From Thermoplasmatota archaeon (GTDB lineage: Archaea > Thermoplasmatota > Thermoplasmata > UBA10834), in the NCBI GenBank assembly GCA_018818785.1, contig JAHIRF010000006.1, positions 124,001 to 188,000 on the forward strand: a stretch of 64,000 nucleotides of DNA, in the 5' to 3' direction. Position 1 is the stretch's first letter. Every line of letters begins with the position of its first letter. The notes below the pieces were generated by a model. It had not been told where the DNA came from. It ran no database searches and worked only from the letters and a program-made list of their open reading frames with translations. The position numbers and the translations under genes are program-made. Shown in pieces: positions 1 to 9,124 of this stretch.

Positions 1-680
1 GAGAGCAGTTTCTTCAGATAGACCGAGGGGAGGTCATCACTCTTCCATACACATAGTCCCACCCTCACGCGATCCCCTGCGGGGATCGACCATGCAAAGA
101 ATCCTGGAGCGACCTTGTTCCCTATGTAGAGATTGACGAAATCAGGGTCGTGCTCCACCCCGATGAGGTCCACCTGGAATCCGGACAGCATGTGCTTCGG
201 CCCGCGAATCCCGGCGGCAGATCTCGCGATGGACCTGTATCCGTCGCAGCCGATCAGCACCGTCCCCTCGAATTCCTGTATGTTATTCTCGACGCGGGCT
301 TCGATACGGACATGCCCATCTACCGCTTTGACCGCCCTGACCTTCGCGCCGGTCAATGGTTTCGCACCAAGATCGACGGAATTGTGGAAGAGACATTCGT
401 CGAATCTGGCTCTGTCGACGACCAATGCTTTTGTATCCCTCGCATCCAGGGTAAGCGTGAATCCCGATGGAGAATGTATCTTGGCGCCCCGGATCTTGTT
501 GATCAGCGACCCTCTCGCGAATTCGGGCATCGCTCTAGGAGTTATCAATCCAGCGCACTGGATAGGAAGGCCGGGTGTTTCGTGTTCTTCGATTATCGTC
601 ACTTCATGATGGTCCGCAAGGCATCCCGCCGCGGTTGAACCCGTAGGGCCTGCACCGATGATCAACACTTCAGAGTGCAC
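1..680 (-). CDS. Geranylgeranyl reductase family FAD oxidoreductase (C-terminus cut by window edge)
   Basis: The reading frame runs off the left edge; about 226 N-terminal residues are present. It opens with a dinucleotide-binding Rossmann motif (IIGAGPTGSTAA, residues 7-18), has the GCDGYRS FAD motif of the PHBH-like fold near residue 140, and a GFFAWSIPAGDRVRVGL segment typical of geranylgeranyl reductases. Such enzymes saturate the isoprenoid chains of archaeal lipids, or related prenyl groups. The GTG start at 680 is chosen because an in-frame stop lies seven codons upstream and the Rossmann strand begins at once. The family is fairly certain; the exact substrate cannot be told from the fragment. 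Confidence 0.8.
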   Translation of the reverse strand, partial: MHSEVLIIGAGPTGSTAAGCLADHHEVTIIEEHETPGLPIQCAGLITPRAMPEFARGSLINKIRGAKIHSPSGFTLTLDARDTKALVVDRARFDECLFHNSVDLGAKPLTGAKVRAVKAVDGHVRIEARVENNIQEFEGTVLIGCDGYRSIARSAAGIRGPKHMLSGFQVDLIGVEHDPDFVNLYIGNKVAPGFFAWSIPAGDRVRVGLCVWKSDDLPSVYLKKLL

Positions 681-1133
681 GGGTTGCCTAGAGCCATCCT
701 ATGTATATCAGCATTTTCGACTCATATCAGGTTTTTCAGTCGCGCGGATCAATCCTCAAGCGGTTCAATATGATGATTGTGAAAAGGATCCGTTCGTACG
801 GGGAGCTGCTGGATAGTGGTCGCGACCTCATAGTAGTGTTTGAACCGGTGAGAACATTGATGGGAATGAGCACAGGCATGAACGAGGGGGTTGGTGCGGA
901 GGCCATCGAGTTCCTAGCGGCTCAAAGCCTGTCAGAATCGAAGGGCATCACAGGCGAGAGGGTGGCCAGAACAGCCATTCGCCCAATTCGCGGTAGACTT
1001 CTCGAAGTTCATACCGAAGCTCGTGTATCCGGGCCATGGATGGAAGTCTCAGATCGAGCCGTAGATAGAACCCATGAAAGGCTTCGACCGATCCAGCAGA
1101 TCACCATACATAGGATGAGCCGCGCGTGTCCGA
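681..1133. other. 450-bp stretch without a convincing gene
   Basis: No recognisable protein or RNA is seen here. On the plus strand one frame stays open from about 770 to 1165, running 31 bp into the 3' end of the transaldolase gene, with reasonable codons but no similarity I know and no clear ribosome site. On the minus strand only short frames of 20-30 codons occur. It may be a degraded gene or a long intergenic region. Confidence 0.4.
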
Positions 1134-1781
1134 TCACTTCTTCGGGACGGTCTCCCAATCCTTGAGGAACTTCCGGATGCCCTCGTCCGTCAGGTTGTGC
1201 TTGATCATCTTCTTCAGGACATCGTATGGGATTGTTGCTATGTCGCAACCCGCTAAGGCGGCTTCAGTCACATGGACCGGGTGGCGTATGCTGGCTGCGA
1301 TGACCTCGGTCTCGTAGTCGTAGATACTGAAGATATCGACTATGTCCCTGATCAGATCCATTCCAGTGTGGCTGATGTCGTCCAGGCGTCCAATGAACGG
1401 AGAGACATAGGTCGCACCCGCCTTCGAAGCGAGCAATGCCTGGTTGGTAGAGAATACCAATGTGACATTCGTCCGTATGCCTTCCTTTGAAAGCACCTTG
1501 ACGGCCTTGAGACCCTCGGCGGTCATCGGTATCTTCACCACGATGTTCTTGTGTATCTTCGAGAGCGCCCTTGCCTCGACGATCATGCCCTCTGCGTCCA
1601 TCGAAACCGCTTCTGCGCTTATCGGGCCGTCGACGATGGCGCATATGGCATTGACACGTTCCTTGAAGTCACAACCCTCCTTCGCGATCAGGGAAGGGTT
1701 GGTCGTCACTCCGTCCAGGATCCCCCAGCTGTTGACTTCCTTGATGTGTTCAAGGTTCGCCGTATCTATGAATATCTTCAT
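1134..1781 (-). CDS. talC: Transaldolase, short TalC/FSA type
   Basis: This 215-residue protein belongs to the small transaldolase / fructose-6-phosphate aldolase group of class I Schiff-base aldolases. It opens with [12 protein letters not shown] and has the [10 protein letters not shown] motif near residue 25. The Schiff-base lysine is most likely in VVKIPMT near residue 85, and [14 protein letters not shown] follows. It moves dihydroxyacetone units between sugar phosphates in the non-oxidative pentose phosphate pathway. ATG at 1781 is preferred over an upstream GTG because a GAGGTG ribosome site lies just before it. It sits directly behind the two transketolase genes, so one operon is likely. 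Transaldolase and F6P aldolase activity cannot be separated by eye. Confidence 0.92.
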   Translation of the reverse strand: MKIFIDTANLEHIKEVNSWGILDGVTTNPSLIAKEGCDFKERVNAICAIVDGPISAEAVSMDAEGMIVEARALSKIHKNIVVKIPMTAEGLKAVKVLSKEGIRTNVTLVFSTNQALLASKAGATYVSPFIGRLDDISHTGMDLIRDIVDIFSIYDYETEVIAASIRHPVHVTEAALAGCDIATIPYDVLKKMIKHNLTDEGIRKFLKDWETVPKK

Positions 1782-1792
1782 TTTTGGACACC

Positions 1793-2737
1793 TCACTTCT
1801 TCCTCTTCAGAACATCATGAGCCGCCTCGACTATGTGCTCCACAGTCAGGCCGTACTTCTCCATCAGTTCGTTGCAGGAACCTGATTCCCCGAACGTGTC
1901 GGGTATGCCAACCCTCTTCATAGGCACATGGAAGTTCTCAACGAGGCACAACGCCACCGCGCTCCCCATGCCCATAATGACGGAATGTTCCTCAGCGGTC
2001 ACCACTCCGCCAGTCTCCCTCGCAGCCTTGACGATGGTCTTCTCATCGAGGGGTTTGATCGTGTGCAGGTTTATCACCCTGGCATCGACCCCGTGCTTGG
2101 CCAGCTCCTCGGCCGCCTCGAGACATCTCGACACCATGATCCCGCATCCTATGAGCGTGACATCCTCTCCGTCACGCATGACCGAAGCGTTCTTCATCTC
2201 GAAAGTGGCATTCTCGTCCGTGAGCGTTGGCACGTCGGCCCTGCCCATGCGGACATAGACCGGCCCTTTCGTCTTCGCGATGGCCTTGATGACCTTGTAA
2301 GTCTCCACCGAATCGACCGGAACGATGACAGTCATGTTCGGGAGCACTCTCATCAGGGCAATGTCCTCGATTATCTGATGGGATGCTCCGTCCCCGCCGA
2401 CTGTGATACCAGCGTGGGATGCGACGATCTTGATGTTCAGCTGAGGATACGCGATGGATTGCCTAATCTGGTCGTAGCATCGACCAGTGCCGAACACTGC
2501 GAATGTCGATGCGAACACGGTCTTTCCGGATGCGGCCAGACCGGCTGCGGTATCCATCATGTTCTGTTCGGCTATGCCCACATTGAAGAACCTCTCGGGG
2601 AATGTCGCTGCGAAATCGGATGTCCTCGTGGAGCTAGACAGGTCTGCATCCAGCACCACTATGTCGCTCCGCTCCTTGCCCAGCTCGACAAGCGCGCGAC
2701 CATACTGTTTCCTCTGGCTTTCCGTCTTCCAGGTCAT
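1793..2737 (-). CDS. Transketolase, C-terminal subunit
   Basis: This 314-residue protein is the pyrimidine-binding plus C-terminal half of transketolase, which is split into two genes here as in many archaea. Visible signs are the [10 protein letters not shown] segment near residue 30, the [12 protein letters not shown] motif near residue 50 with the conserved Glu that activates thiamine diphosphate, and a C-terminal regulatory domain with [10 protein letters not shown]. It works only as a complex with the N-terminal subunit just upstream; the two genes overlap by 4 bp (ATGA), suggesting coupled translation. It transfers two-carbon ketol units between sugar phosphates. The transaldolase gene follows at once. 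Confidence 0.94.
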   Translation of the reverse strand: MTWKTESQRKQYGRALVELGKERSDIVVLDADLSSSTRTSDFAATFPERFFNVGIAEQNMMDTAAGLAASGKTVFASTFAVFGTGRCYDQIRQSIAYPQLNIKIVASHAGITVGGDGASHQIIEDIALMRVLPNMTVIVPVDSVETYKVIKAIAKTKGPVYVRMGRADVPTLTDENATFEMKNASVMRDGEDVTLIGCGIMVSRCLEAAEELAKHGVDARVINLHTIKPLDEKTIVKAARETGGVVTAEEHSVIMGMGSAVALCLVENFHVPMKRVGIPDTFGESGSCNELMEKYGLTVEHIVEAAHDVLKRKK

Positions 2738-3606
2738 TCGACCGCCCCCAGTTCCTTCATGGCCTGATTGAATTCCTTCTCGTCAGGGGCTTTGCCGTGG
2801 AAGTGGAGCGCACCCTCCATGAAGCTGACGCCCCGGCCCTTGATCGTGTGACAGATTATGACCGAAGGTTTCCCCTTGACGCTCTTCGCCTCGTTCGTCG
2901 CCTGTATGATCTCCTTCATGTTGTGACCGTTGATCTCGATCACATGCCAGCCGAAGGCCTTCCACTTGTCTGCGAGCGGCTCGATCGACATTATCTTCTC
3001 AGTGGGCCCGTCCAGTTGGAGCTTGTTTCGGTCGACATATGCGATCACGTTGTCAAGTTTGTAATGGGATGCTAGCATAGCAGCTTCCCAGTTCTCACCC
3101 ACATCCATCTCTCCGTCTCCCAGGACCACATATATCCTGTAGAGTTTGCGGTCCAGCTTCGCCGCGAGGGCCATGCCGTTCCCTGCCGCAAGACCGTGGC
3201 CGAGGGATCCCGTGGACATCTCGACACCCGGCGTCTTTCGCATGCAAGGATGGCCCTGCAACCTGCTCCCCATCTTCCTAAGCGTCAGGAGCTCGTCGAC
3301 CGGGAAATAACCTGCCTCGGCAAGAACCGCATATAGGGCTGGTGCCGAATGGCCCTTGCTGAGCACGAACCTGTCCCTATCCGGCCAATCAGGGTTCTTC
3401 GGGTCGTGCTTCATGATATGGAAATACAGCACGACCAGGATGTCCGTGACAGACAGGGATCCGCCAGGGTGCCCTGAACCCGCCTCGTATATCATACGTA
3501 TTGAATGCCATCTGACCTTCTTCGCAATCGATTCGAGTTCCGTGATGAATTCGCCGTCGTAAACTTCCACTCGAGTCTCCTCCTGGAGAGCTTCCGCCAG
3601 TCGCAT
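2734..3606 (-). CDS. Transketolase, N-terminal (thiamine diphosphate) subunit
   Basis: This 290-residue protein carries the thiamine-diphosphate/metal-binding half of transketolase. It has the SGHPGGSLS motif near residue 45, the His-rich KGHSAPALYAV segment, and the cofactor motif GDGEMDVGENWEA near residue 165 followed by the DRNKLQ end of the motif. It is the first gene of a three-gene set with the C-terminal subunit and transaldolase. The start is taken as the ATG at 3606; the first 15-20 residues are poorly conserved, so a later start cannot be excluded. Confidence 0.94.
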   Translation of the reverse strand: MRLAEALQEETRVEVYDGEFITELESIAKKVRWHSIRMIYEAGSGHPGGSLSVTDILVVLYFHIMKHDPKNPDWPDRDRFVLSKGHSAPALYAVLAEAGYFPVDELLTLRKMGSRLQGHPCMRKTPGVEMSTGSLGHGLAAGNGMALAAKLDRKLYRIYVVLGDGEMDVGENWEAAMLASHYKLDNVIAYVDRNKLQLDGPTEKIMSIEPLADKWKAFGWHVIEINGHNMKEIIQATNEAKSVKGKPSVIICHTIKGRGVSFMEGALHFHGKAPDEKEFNQAMKELGAVE

Positions 3607-3656
3607 GCGGGATATCAGTCGTCCTAGTTTAAACTATTCGGACGGAATAGCAATCA

Positions 3657-4280
3657 TCATGACAGGATTCTTACGCGCCGTCCTTCCAGTCTCAGCTTTC
3701 CCTGAGCGAACAACTGTATAGCTCTGGGCAACAGTCGATGCTCTTCCTTGAGCACTCGCTCCTGCAACATCTCGGGCGAATCATCCTCAAGGACAAGCAC
3801 CGCCTTCTGGAAGATGATGGGGCCACCGTCGACATCCTGACTGACGAAATGTATCGTGCATCCAGAGAGTTTGCATCCATAATCCAGCACGGCCTTGTGC
3901 ACGTTCAGTCCGTGCATGCCCATCCCTCCGAAGGAAGGCAGAAGCGCGGGATGGGTGTTCATCAGTCTGCCCGCGTATTTGTTGATCATGGTCGAGGTGA
4001 GCACTCGGAGATATCCGGCCAGGACCACTAGATCGACCTTGTTCCGATCGAGACACTCGATGATGTCAGTCTCGTGCTCCTCTCGCGACACCCCCTTACT
4101 TGGGAAGCAGAATGCATCGATCCTGTGCGTCCTCGCCCGTTCCAGGGCGGGAGCATCGGGCTTGTTGGATATGACAACGACGACATCACCGTCTATCTCG
4201 CCGTTCTCGCAAGAATCTATTATCTCTTGGAGGTTGGTGCCTCCACCCGACGCGAGCACACCAATCCTTAGCCTTCTCAT
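3657..4280 (-). CDS. purN: Phosphoribosylglycinamide formyltransferase
   Basis: PurN uses 10-formyl-tetrahydrofolate to formylate GAR in purine synthesis. The protein is about 207 residues, the usual size. It shows the GVLASGGGTNLQ phosphate loop at the N-terminus, the catalytic Asn-His pair in MNTHPALLPSFGG near residue 105, and the conserved Asp in GCTIHFVSQDVDGGPII near residue 140. ATG at 4280 is chosen because AGGTGG lies 7 nt upstream; an ATG six bases earlier is also possible but too close to that site. It lies alone between the transketolase operon and PCNA. Confidence 0.94.
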   Translation of the reverse strand: MRRLRIGVLASGGGTNLQEIIDSCENGEIDGDVVVVISNKPDAPALERARTHRIDAFCFPSKGVSREEHETDIIECLDRNKVDLVVLAGYLRVLTSTMINKYAGRLMNTHPALLPSFGGMGMHGLNVHKAVLDYGCKLSGCTIHFVSQDVDGGPIIFQKAVLVLEDDSPEMLQERVLKEEHRLLPRAIQLFAQGKLRLEGRRVRILS

Positions 4281-4368
4281 GAACATGCCACCTACAGGAT
4301 AAGACGCGGTAAGTTCATCATCAGACCCTCACGGACCATGCACAGATCAATTCCCGAACCAATATCCA

Positions 4369-5109
4369 TCAGTCACCGCTTTCAATCCTTGGGGCTAGCA
4401 GGTATCTGACCGCGCCCTTTCCCCCAGCGATAGTGAACTCCATCTTCACAGGGAAATCGTTGCCCAGGTGCAGCACCACATGGGTTCCCGAAGAGACCGC
4501 CTTCAGCATGTTGGAGAAATACTCCAATGGGAACAGGCTCCGAACGCTCGAAGGAGATTCCAAAGACACTAGATCCTTCTTCGATTTCCTGAAATGGACT
4601 TGGTCCATGTCGCCCTCGCAACTCATCTCGAACCCTTCGGGGTTGGCGATGAGAGCGATGTGGTCGGAGACCGTCTCGCTCGCACGTATTCCATGGATCA
4701 GATCCTCGCCTTTGATAGTTATTATGGCATCGAGCTTGAGGTTCGGCACCTTAGGGTCGCTCATGCCAGTCGTGTCGATGAGGCTCATGCGCCTCGTGAT
4801 GTCACCCACCACGATATTCAACCTGCGCTTGTCCTCGTCATGCTTCAAGTCCACAATGTCATCGGATTTCGCCAGCTTGAGAAACTGTGCTAGCTTGTCT
4901 ATGTCGATGCCGATCTCGGTCTCGTCTGCCTTGAACTCCTCAAAGGCGTCCTTCCCAAGCGAAAGATCGACCATCGCTATGTGGGCGGGATCGACTGCCC
5001 TGAGTGTCAGGCCGTCAGCGTTCACACTGAATTTAGCTTCATCCACGAGACTGGAAACGACATTTACGACTTCCTTCAAGACTTCAGCTCTGGCTTTCGC
5101 CTGGAACAT
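4369..5109 (-). CDS. pcn: DNA polymerase sliding clamp (PCNA)
   Basis: This 246-residue protein matches archaeal PCNA over its length. It has the N-terminal FQAKARAEVLKEVVNVVSSL helix region, the conserved LRAVDPAHIAMVDL strand near residue 35, a SLIDTTGMSDPKVPNL interdomain connector near residue 120, and the C-terminal LLAPRIE segment where clients bind. It forms a trimeric ring that tethers polymerase B/D, FEN1 and ligase to DNA. A purine-rich GGAAGGGGGG ribosome site precedes the ATG. The TFS gene lies upstream about 65 bp away on the same strand. Confidence 0.96.
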   Translation of the reverse strand: MFQAKARAEVLKEVVNVVSSLVDEAKFSVNADGLTLRAVDPAHIAMVDLSLGKDAFEEFKADETEIGIDIDKLAQFLKLAKSDDIVDLKHDEDKRRLNIVVGDITRRMSLIDTTGMSDPKVPNLKLDAIITIKGEDLIHGIRASETVSDHIALIANPEGFEMSCEGDMDQVHFRKSKKDLVSLESPSSVRSLFPLEYFSNMLKAVSSGTHVVLHLGNDFPVKMEFTIAGGKGAVRYLLAPRIESGD

Positions 5110-5174
5110 TGGCCCCCCTTCCGTATCTACCTGTAACCCGTCAGCGTTTTAAAAACCTTTTCGCGACATCCAGA

Positions 5175-5477
5175 CTAATACTCTCTCCAAGAGTGGGAGC
5201 ATTTCGTGCATCTGTATATCCTGGTCGCGGGTTCATCGGCTGCCCGGGTCTGCCTGAGCACCCAATAAGCGGTCCTGTTGCCGCATTCAGAGCACTCGAT
5301 ATCAGTTGTCGGAAGCGTCCCAGAGATCTCGCCAAGCACGGCCATCTCCCGGTCGCGGGATTTGTGAGTGATGACTTCCTGATCTTCGGTAGGGGTTATC
5401 TCGGCTCCGCATTTCCTACAGACCAACTTGCCGTCCTTGTTCGGAAACAGCAGAGCTTTGCAATTCTTGCAGAACAT
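5175..5477 (-). CDS. tfs: Transcription factor S (TFIIS-like cleavage factor)
   Basis: The protein is 100 residues with two zinc ribbons. The N-terminal one uses CKNC and CRKC (residues 3-25); the C-terminal one uses CSEC and CTKC. Its loop carries the RAADEP sequence whose Asp-Glu pair stimulates transcript cleavage by backtracked RNA polymerase. The C-terminus SHSWREY is typical of archaeal TFS. ATG 5477 has GGAG about 8 nt upstream; an adjacent in-frame TTG is less likely. The gene lies close to PCNA, and the two may share a transcript. Confidence 0.96.
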   Translation of the reverse strand: MFCKNCKALLFPNKDGKLVCRKCGAEITPTEDQEVITHKSRDREMAVLGEISGTLPTTDIECSECGNRTAYWVLRQTRAADEPATRIYRCTKCSHSWREY

Positions 5478-5584
5478 CAAATCCGCTCCAGCATCCCGAA
5501 GACACTTCCCATTATGGACGGCCGAAGCTGTGTTTGGATAAAAAAGTTGTCTTGAAACGGAACGCCTTGTGATTGGTAAATAGC

Positions 5585-6874
5585 TCAGATCGAGTCCCAG
5601 TGGTTAGAGGACGGTTTGTGTGCCTTTGGCTGCGGATGGGGAAGTTCAGGCACTTCTGAATCGTTCAATTCATGATGTCGAGATGGAGCGCGATTCGGTC
5701 TCTGGCGCATTGGAGGATAGGACTTTCTGCCCCACTCGGCATCAATGACCTTACGCGCCTTCTTTATCGACCGTGTGTCCCCAGGCACGAACCTCTGCGT
5801 GCTGCGTGGGGCTGGTCTTTGTGCAGGAACAGTCCGCTCGCCCTCGTCCTCCGGCATCCTTAGCCTTCGTGCAGATGAATAACTCTGATTCGCGCGCCTC
5901 TGGGCCCTCACCCATGGATCAGACTTTCGCTGATGCGGCTTCCTCTCAGCCCTGTGCTTCGTCCTCTTCGCCGTCGCGCGGCTGAATGTCGCTGGCTCAT
6001 CCTGATATACATGGCCGGGGAGCATGGGCGCCGCGGCAGCTCTTCCATGGTGGTCGACCTCGCCGTACCTCATCGGTACTGCGCCATCCCAGTGCGACGC
6101 ATGGGCTGCTGTGAGATGGCCCTGCTGCGCCATCTGATGATCTCGGGACCAAGGGAACATTGCGCTGAACATGTGCGCCAAGCTGTGGTTCGGCGTCGCA
6201 TAAGACGGGAGTTGCTGCTGTTGTTGAGCGTTGTCAGCAACCAAGACGGTGGTGTTGGACATCATCGAACCGGAGTTGAACTCGATCTCTCTCCGGTTCT
6301 GCTCCGCTAGTATTCCACCGACATATGCGAAGGCGACGGTCAGGATGTATGTGTTGATACCGTAAGCGCTGGCACCTGAGAGCGTATCTACGAAAGCCCC
6401 TATGTATTCAGATGAGAAGTGGACATATGGTGAGAAGAATGGGATGCTCTCGCTCAGAGATGCGCCTATCGCGGCCGGTGCGATCGCCACTCCGAAGAAG
6501 TGCGATGGAAAGAAGCCACTGTCGAAGCCAGTCATAACGACATAAAGACAGATGACAGGCATGATGGACGCAGCGACGCCCTTCCAAGGGCCGCCTGCCC
6601 TCCGGCCTCCGACATATCCGGCAATCATCTGGCCGAACATCGGGAGCCACCACAGGATGAGCGATAGTATCAGCACGTACTTCGATGCGCTCCAGAAGCT
6701 GTATACAACATTGCTGGACTTGAACCTCTTGCCTTCGTGGTCGTGATCGTAAGATGCGAGTTTGTATGGAACGCCTCCTGATTGAGGCGCGTTCTGCACA
6801 TCTTGAGCATCCTTTCTGCCGATCCCAAATACCATGCCCATCCCTTCGAGTCCGACATATGTCAGACGATTCAT
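5585..6874 (-). CDS. Multi-pass membrane protein with Gln run and long basic C-terminal tail
   Basis: Function unknown. The 429-residue protein has a short soluble N-terminus, then about four to five hydrophobic segments (residues 60-220, beginning with YVLILSLILWWLPMFGQMIAGYVGG), a five-glutamine run near residue 240, and a roughly 190-residue tail rich in Arg, His, Pro and Ser with no obvious fold. The first part resembles small archaeal four-helix membrane proteins of unknown role. The tail should be cytoplasmic and could bind nucleic acid or acidic partners; that is only inference. ATG 6874 is preferred over an upstream start because an AATAAATA TATA-like sequence lies 15-25 bp before it. 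Confidence 0.7.
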   Translation of the reverse strand: MNRLTYVGLEGMGMVFGIGRKDAQDVQNAPQSGGVPYKLASYDHDHEGKRFKSSNVVYSFWSASKYVLILSLILWWLPMFGQMIAGYVGGRRAGGPWKGVAASIMPVICLYVVMTGFDSGFFPSHFFGVAIAPAAIGASLSESIPFFSPYVHFSSEYIGAFVDTLSGASAYGINTYILTVAFAYVGGILAEQNRREIEFNSGSMMSNTTVLVADNAQQQQQLPSYATPNHSLAHMFSAMFPWSRDHQMAQQGHLTAAHASHWDGAVPMRYGEVDHHGRAAAAPMLPGHVYQDEPATFSRATAKRTKHRAERKPHQRKSDPWVRAQRRANQSYSSARRLRMPEDEGERTVPAQRPAPRSTQRFVPGDTRSIKKARKVIDAEWGRKSYPPMRQRPNRAPSRHHELNDSEVPELPHPQPKAHKPSSNHWDSI

Positions 6875-7172
6875 GATATGTATGTTATCGTATTTATTAC
6901 TTTTCGGTGACTGGTATCCGAGAACCGAGTGTCCGACACGAATGCCATCGGCATTCATGCGTAGACATTCCGCCATGGGATTTCATTGATTGAGAAGAGA
7001 CTTGAGACTGACGTCGCCAGCGTATGCGTGCGTGCGGTGACTCGACTAAAACCACATTCACTATCAATCCCGATAATAGAGATAGCCAACTTATATATGC
7101 ACGGATTCTTTTTCACTGATGAGGCGAACGGGCTAAGACTTGTTTGTCCACGATGTAAAGGCAGGTCATGAG

Positions 7173-7535
7173 ATGGCGAAAGTTCTTATTGTTGAGGACG
7201 CACCGTTCATCAGAGAGATGATACGCGATATTCTCGAATCTCACGACCATGAGATTGTGGGAGAAGCCGCAAATGGTCTTGAGGCCATTGAGAAATTCAA
7301 GGCTCTTAAGCCAGACGTCGTCCTGATGGACATATTGATGCCTGGCATGGATGGATTATCAGCGATCATGAAGATCATGGAACTCGATGCGAAGGCGAGG
7401 ATAATAGTCGTCAGCGCACTTGTCAAGGAAGCTTTGAGGAAGGAAGCCATGAGGGCCGGTGCGGTCGACTTCGTCGCGAAACCTTTCCAGGTAGAGCGAT
7501 TGCTCGAGGCCGTCCGTGCTGCAACCACGGCATGA
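7173..7535 (+). CDS. Stand-alone CheY-like receiver protein
   Basis: This 120-residue protein is a single response-regulator receiver domain with no output domain. It shows the acidic pocket in LIVEDAPF, the phospho-acceptor Asp in VVLMDILMPGMDG near residue 54, the conserved Ser/Thr strand IIVVSAL, and the switch Lys in FVAKPF near residue 105. It may pass a phosphoryl signal to a partner. ATG 7173 is chosen because AGGT lies 8 nt upstream and the domain starts at once. A TATA-like CTTATATATG at 7090-7099 suggests a leader of about 50 nt. It is followed by the DUF835 sensor gene on the same strand. Confidence 0.92.
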   Translation: MAKVLIVEDAPFIREMIRDILESHDHEIVGEAANGLEAIEKFKALKPDVVLMDILMPGMDGLSAIMKIMELDAKARIIVVSALVKEALRKEAMRAGAVDFVAKPFQVERLLEAVRAATTA

Positions 7536-7612
7536 TGTAGTTGTCCACTAGCAGCTGCTGGGACAGCCATGGGTTCGATGTCGCTTGAGGCGACAGCAAG
7601 AGGTATCCCCCG

Positions 7613-8953
7613 ATGGTAGATCTTATATGGATTGGCTCGGTCGGCGCAGGGGCGATATGCCTTGGTGCAGGAATGCTAGGGTGGATGAAGAACCCTCAGT
7701 CCAAGGCGGCTACCGTTTTCATGCTTGCAATGATCTTCGTTTTCGTATCGATGACGACGAGCTCGCTCTTCACCCTGATCGATAGCGACCGGAAGGATAC
7801 TGCGGATTCGATCGCTAAAACCTCATTGATTGCACTCCTGCTGGCACAGACGTTCCTCTGGGAGATAGGAATCGTTTTCCCTGTCGAAAGGACGATACGC
7901 ATCAAGCCACCCAACTTCGCAGGCGGGGTCATGATCGCGGGCGTAATCATCGCAATCGCCCTAGGCCTATTGGCGACAGTCGACTACAGCCATGGCGACA
8001 CAGTGATCTTGGATCCGACGGGTTTGAGGATAAAGGTGGCGTACACCGCAACAATGGTCATTCTCGCCACAGCTTTCGTCCTTCATTCCAGAGACAGGGA
8101 GAGCGAAGCGCAGCAGCAGTCGGGCATCAGATACCTGCTCGGACTCTGGATATTCGCGATCAGCGGAATCCCCTACGCAATAGATGTCCTCAGCAATTCG
8201 TCGATCGATTTCGTGCACAGCACACTCGCTCCAGTGACCCTGGTGGCCGGCACGGCCCTGTCGGGGCTGATCTTTGCATTCTCAATCGCCAGGGGACAGA
8301 TGGTGATGAGGACGGCTCCGGTCCAGGAAGCCATGTTATCGAGCTCCAAGGCATCATTCAAACTGCTCCACAGACATGTATACCTGATAGAAGAGGAGAA
8401 GCCCAACTTCACATTCAACATGTTCGCTGACATCCTTAAGCGCAGATGCTTCGACTGCGAGAATGATGACAGCTTCCCGTGCGAGAGCATAGAGTGCAGC
8501 ACGTGTAAACTACCTTGCCCATGCAGAGAATGTTCGAAGTACAGGAACAGGACGCAAGGGTTGATAATCACCAGGCAATTCCCAAACGATGTGCGGTCCG
8601 GACATTTCATACAGACGACGCCGATAATCTGGCTCTCGACGGTGGCTGGCAATGACAACATGGATCCAGCGAAGATGAGCCTGTTGACCGACCTCCTCAC
8701 AAACTTCATGGAGAAATCATCGAACGGGGTCGTCCTGATGGACGGGATTGAGTACCTCGTCACGAGCAATGATTTCGCGCGAATGTTGAAGGCAGTCGAC
8801 AGATGGACGGAGACCGCAATGACGAGCGAGTCCAGGCTATTGATCTCCGTGGATCCGAGGGCTTTCTCCGATAGGGAACTGGCACTGCTCGAAAAGAACA
8901 AAGTGGTCATCAAGCCGTCGGAGGATGACGGTCTGGACGCAGTAATGGACTGA
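7613..8953 (+). CDS. Seven-helix membrane sensor with C-terminal DUF835 domain
   Basis: The 446-residue protein has about seven hydrophobic segments in residues 1-225, then a soluble domain that I recognise as archaeal DUF835. The DUF835 part contains a Cys cluster around residues 280-310 (CFDC, CESIECSTC, CPCREC), then WLSTVAGNDNMDPAKM and the VVLMDGIEYLVTSNDF segment typical of the family. The paired cysteines could bind zinc or an Fe-S cluster. Its place just after a receiver-only gene suggests a membrane signalling unit, but no histidine kinase core is present. The ATG has AGAGGT about 8 nt upstream. Confidence 0.8.
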   Translation: MVDLIWIGSVGAGAICLGAGMLGWMKNPQSKAATVFMLAMIFVFVSMTTSSLFTLIDSDRKDTADSIAKTSLIALLLAQTFLWEIGIVFPVERTIRIKPPNFAGGVMIAGVIIAIALGLLATVDYSHGDTVILDPTGLRIKVAYTATMVILATAFVLHSRDRESEAQQQSGIRYLLGLWIFAISGIPYAIDVLSNSSIDFVHSTLAPVTLVAGTALSGLIFAFSIARGQMVMRTAPVQEAMLSSSKASFKLLHRHVYLIEEEKPNFTFNMFADILKRRCFDCENDDSFPCESIECSTCKLPCPCRECSKYRNRTQGLIITRQFPNDVRSGHFIQTTPIIWLSTVAGNDNMDPAKMSLLTDLLTNFMEKSSNGVVLMDGIEYLVTSNDFARMLKAVDRWTETAMTSESRLLISVDPRAFSDRELALLEKNKVVIKPSEDDGLDAVMD

Positions 8954-8967
8954 GGATTTTGAGATTG

Positions 8968-9080
8968 TGGTCCCGACTCCCGGATTTGAACCGGGGACCT
9001 GCTGATATCAGCGACTGAAATCGGTCGTACCGATATCCATACTACAGTCAGCCGCTCTAGCCAGTCTGAGCTAAGTCGGG
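8968..9080 (-). tRNA. tRNA-Tyr (GUA) with an intron of about 35 nt
   Basis: Read on the minus strand, the acceptor stem starts CCCGACT at 9080 and pairs with AGTCGGG at the 3' end. The TTCAAAT T-loop is present, and the CCA end is encoded at 8968-8970. The anticodon GTA (9045-9043) is followed after one base by an intron, about 9041-9007, that splits the loop at the usual 37/38 site. Intron bases CAGTC can pair with exon bases GACTG, as expected of a bulge-helix-bulge recognised by the splicing endonuclease. Removing the intron leaves a normal tRNA of 75 nt before CCA. Confidence 0.95.
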
Positions 9081-9124
9081 TTCTCGACGTCCAGAGGGAC
9101 GCGTTTGGGCACCTTATTATGAAC

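Noticed and set aside
133-638. Two plus-strand frames of about 160 codons
   Set aside because: They are shadows of the geranylgeranyl reductase gene on the minus strand, whose motifs are clear.
1928-2767. Plus-strand 279-codon frame opposite transketolase
   Set aside because: It is His/Asp/Arg-rich antisense of the transketolase C-terminal subunit.
6986-7171. Plus-strand frame of 61 codons before the receiver gene
   Set aside because: It covers the promoter and leader of the receiver gene, has a TATA box inside, and shows no motif.
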